17,152 bases of DNA from Candidatus Tayloriibacteriota bacterium. GTDB lineage: Bacteria > Patescibacteriota > Minisyncoccia > Phycocordibacterales > PALSA-1337. Made by a program: the position numbers and the translations under genes. The DNA lies in assembly GCA_025353045.1 (NCBI GenBank), contig JANXRK010000003.1, forward strand, positions 1-17,152. Direction: 5' to 3'. This document shows, in pieces, positions 14,846-17,152 of this stretch. A model generated the notes under the pieces. That model searched no databases, was not told the origin of the DNA, and saw only the letters and a list, made by a program, of their open reading frames with translations. Position 1 is the first letter of the stretch, and every line of letters starts with the position of its first letter.

Positions 14846-17152
14846 ATGACTAATAAATTTGAAAAAGTTTCCTTTATCGTGCTATTAATAATCATTATCC
14901 TTACTCCCCTTGCTCTTATTTCATCTACCTTTACATTTCTCTATGTTGCAAAAACTATTGTTATAACATTAGGAATATTGGCCGCTACTATTTTGTATAT
15001 CATTTCTTGTTTTAAAGATAAAAGTCTTTCTTTTCCCAAGCATCAATTATTTACTATTTCATGTGGAATAATCATTTCTCTCATTATTTCTACACTTGAG
15101 AGTGCGAGTGTTGTGAAATCCTTTTTTGGGCAGGGATTTGAAATAGGAACATCTAGTTTTCTGATTGTTTTATTCCTAGGTTCACTTTTGACGGTGTATT
15201 TGACTCATAAAGATAGGGATCGAGTAGTGTATATCTTTGGGGCTTTTTTTATTTCTTTTTTGATCATTGCTATTTTTCATGTATCTAGATTAGTTTTCGG
15301 ATCGGGTTTTTTGGGTCTGGGAATATTTCAAAATGCTGCTGCTACTGTACTTGGTAAATGGACTGATCTAGGACTATTATCTGGAGTAGCCGGTATTTTG
15401 TCGTACATTGCTTTACGGTTCATCAATATCAGAAAAACTTTTAAGGTATTACTCATCATATTAGCAATAGTTTCAGCTGGTCTAATCCTCATAGTAAATT
15501 CAAATGTTGTTTGGACTATTACCTTGATTGTATTGATTTTGATCTCTATAACTGAATATAGGTTTTCTCCATTAAATGAAAAAGGCGTGAGTGGTTTTTT
15601 TAAAAAAATTCCAATCGTAACTTGTATTATTGTTCTCGTTGTTGTTTTGGGACTGACTAAGGGGAGCGCAATTATTCAGCCGTCTCTAAACAAGCTAAAT
15701 ATTAATTCAAACGAAGTTTCTCTGCCTTGGCAATTCACTTTGGATGTATCATCGGACACGATAAAAGAATCACCTCTCTTTGGGGCTGGTCCAAACAAAT
15801 TCATGAATCAATATTTAAAATTCAAACCTGTACCTATAAATTCTACAGTATTTTGGAGTACAGAGTTTGTAAGTGGATTTGGTCTTATACCAACATTTGT
15901 GGTTACACAGGGTCTTGTCGGCATGATTTTATGGTTATTATTGATTATTTCTTTTGTTTATACTGGATTCAAAGCACTTGAATCAAAAAGCGATACACTT
16001 TCGAGATTCTTTATATCATCAACTTTTTTCCCTTCACTATTTTTATGGATATCTACACTTGTATATGTACCTTCTCATGCGATTTTGCTTATGACATTTA
16101 TACTAAGCGGACTATTCCTTTCAACTCTTGTTTATGAAGGAATTGTTCCACTCACAACAATCGGGCAAAATGGAAGGGCCTCGTTTACAAAGTTTATTCC
16201 ACTTATATTGATAGTACTGATCGTCGTTTCTATAGGATGGACTGCTGTCTTTATAAAGAAAGAGCTTGCACTCGGATATTTCCAATCCGGCATCAATTTA
16301 CTCAATATTTCAAATAATCAAAATATAGTCTCTGCAGAAAATAATTTCAAAAAGGCTTTAGCTTTAGATAAAAATGATACTTATTATCAAGCACTTTCAG
16401 AAATAAATATACTTAAAATAAATGCATTATCTCAAGAAATTCAAGCTCAAGTTCAGAAGACGGGTGGGAATCCAGATCCAGAAAAAGTAAAAATAATAGC
16501 TGGCCTTGTTGATCAAGCTGTGAAATTCACTCAAGAGGCAATTAAAATTGATAAAACAAATTATTATAATTACATAGCTGAAGCTCGTATATCTGAACTA
16601 GCTCTTTCTTTGCAAATTCCAAATGCATATGAAAATGTTCGAAATGCATATGCCGGCGCATTGAATTACAATCCTTATAACCCATCACTCTATTTGAGTG
16701 TTGCACGGATTGATGCATCTCAAAATAAAATTGATGAGGCTAAAAAAGACATCGGCCTTGCTTTACAGTTAAAATCAAATTACATTGAAGCTATATTCCT
16801 ACTTTCACAAATTCAGGTAGCTCAAGGTCAAATAAAAGACGCTATCACTTCTGTCCAAGTAGTTTCTCAAATCAATCCTACAAATCCTCTGGTCTTTTTC
16901 CAACTAGGTCTTCTTTATTATAGTGATAAAAATTATCAAAGTGCTGTTGATGCTCTAAATCAAGCATTGAAACTTGATAAGCAATACGCTAATGCCCAAT
17001 ATTTTCTTGGACTCTCATACGCTCGCTTAAATATGATGGCTGATGCAATTATCCAATTTGAAAATCTCTCAAAGACAAATCCCGACAGTCAAGAGGTCGC
17101 CCTTATCCTTTCAAATCTAAAAGCAGGTAAGAGTCCATTCAACGAAGCGAAG
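14846..17152 (+). CDS. O-antigen-ligase-like membrane protein with C-terminal TPRs, cut by window end
   Basis: I translated this frame by hand: ATG at 14846 (MTNKFEKVSFIVLLIIIILT) and 769 open codons to the window edge, without a stop. Residues about 1-470 carry some ten or more membrane helices. A large extracytoplasmic loop around residues 280-350 contains ESPLFGAGPNKF near 313, the typical GxGxxxF motif of the Wzy/WaaL/PglL superfamily, which polymerises glycans or transfers them from lipid carriers to lipid or protein. From about residue 475 there are tetratricopeptide-like repeats, for example AENNFKKALALDKNDTYYQA and SAVDALNQALKLDKQYANAQ, probably outside the membrane. Such ligase-TPR fusions are common in candidate-phyla genomes and are often placed with surface glycosylation. 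The acceptor and donor are unknown. Confidence 0.88.
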   Translation, partial: MTNKFEKVSFIVLLIIIILTPLALISSTFTFLYVAKTIVITLGILAATILYIISCFKDKSLSFPKHQLFTISCGIIISLIISTLESASVVKSFFGQGFEIGTSSFLIVLFLGSLLTVYLTHKDRDRVVYIFGAFFISFLIIAIFHVSRLVFGSGFLGLGIFQNAAATVLGKWTDLGLLSGVAGILSYIALRFINIRKTFKVLLIILAIVSAGLILIVNSNVVWTITLIVLILISITEYRFSPLNEKGVSGFFKKIPIVTCIIVLVVVLGLTKGSAIIQPSLNKLNINSNEVSLPWQFTLDVSSDTIKESPLFGAGPNKFMNQYLKFKPVPINSTVFWSTEFVSGFGLIPTFVVTQGLVGMILWLLLIISFVYTGFKALESKSDTLSRFFISSTFFPSLFLWISTLVYVPSHAILLMTFILSGLFLSTLVYEGIVPLTTIGQNGRASFTKFIPLILIVLIVVSIGWTAVFIKKELALGYFQSGINLLNISNNQNIVSAENNFKKALALDKNDTYYQALSEINILKINALSQEIQAQVQKTGGNPDPEKVKIIAGLVDQAVKFTQEAIKIDKTNYYNYIAEARISELALSLQIPNAYENVRNAYAGALNYNPYNPSLYLSVARIDASQNKIDEAKKDIGLALQLKSNYIEAIFLLSQIQVAQGQIKDAITSVQVVSQINPTNPLVFFQLGLLYYSDKNYQSAVDALNQALKLDKQYANAQYFLGLSYARLNMMADAIIQFENLSKTNPDSQEVALILSNLKAGKSPFNEAK

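Overview
This AT-rich window contains no ribosomal RNA, tRNA, CRISPR array or insertion sequence that I can see. Its gene set suggests a streamlined bacterium of the Candidate Phyla Radiation (Patescibacteria, most likely a Parcubacteria-type lineage). The pointers are an orphan membrane-anchored solute-binding protein next to secG, a LemA plus TPM pair, an O-antigen-ligase/TPR fusion, short intergenic gaps and a near absence of Shine-Dalgarno motifs. This placement is inference; no taxonomic marker was compared.

Layout. (1) Positions 1-4616, minus strand: an apparent operon read secG, family 5 solute-binding protein, ribonuclease J, MFS transporter (cut by the window start). (2) Positions 4720-6853, plus strand, divergent from secG: a PsbP-like membrane-anchored protein, LemA and a TPM-domain protein. 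(3) Positions 6854-7220: a GC-rich island with its own promoter-like sequence, a 61-codon ORF and several hairpins, the last of them terminator-like. It is the least explained part of the window. (4) Positions 7221-7766, minus: an adenylate-kinase/CoaE-like P-loop kinase, divergent from a DoxX-like membrane protein, an ABC exporter and a DUF192 protein (7788-10509, plus). (5) Positions 10624-14406, plus: class I ribonucleotide reductase, nrdA and nrdB. The NrdB residues are those of subclass Ic (Mn/Fe, no tyrosyl radical). (6) Positions 14484-14800: the RNase P RNA with promoter and terminator. (7) Positions 14846 to the end: an O-antigen-ligase-like membrane protein with C-terminal TPRs, cut by the window end.

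Two properties run through the window. Six gene starts have a -10-like hexamer 7-9 bases upstream of the ATG, usually preceded by TGn, which predicts leaderless mRNAs. No start has a well-spaced Shine-Dalgarno motif. At 7770-7782 two opposed -10 elements overlap and would serve the kinase and the DoxX gene from one 13-base site. At 14809-14814 the loop of the rnpB terminator is also a well-placed -35 hexamer for the next gene.

Functionally the window mixes core processes (RNA decay and maturation by RNase J and RNase P, dNTP synthesis by NrdAB, Sec export) with envelope functions (solute binding, ABC and MFS transport, surface glycan assembly, LemA/TPM).
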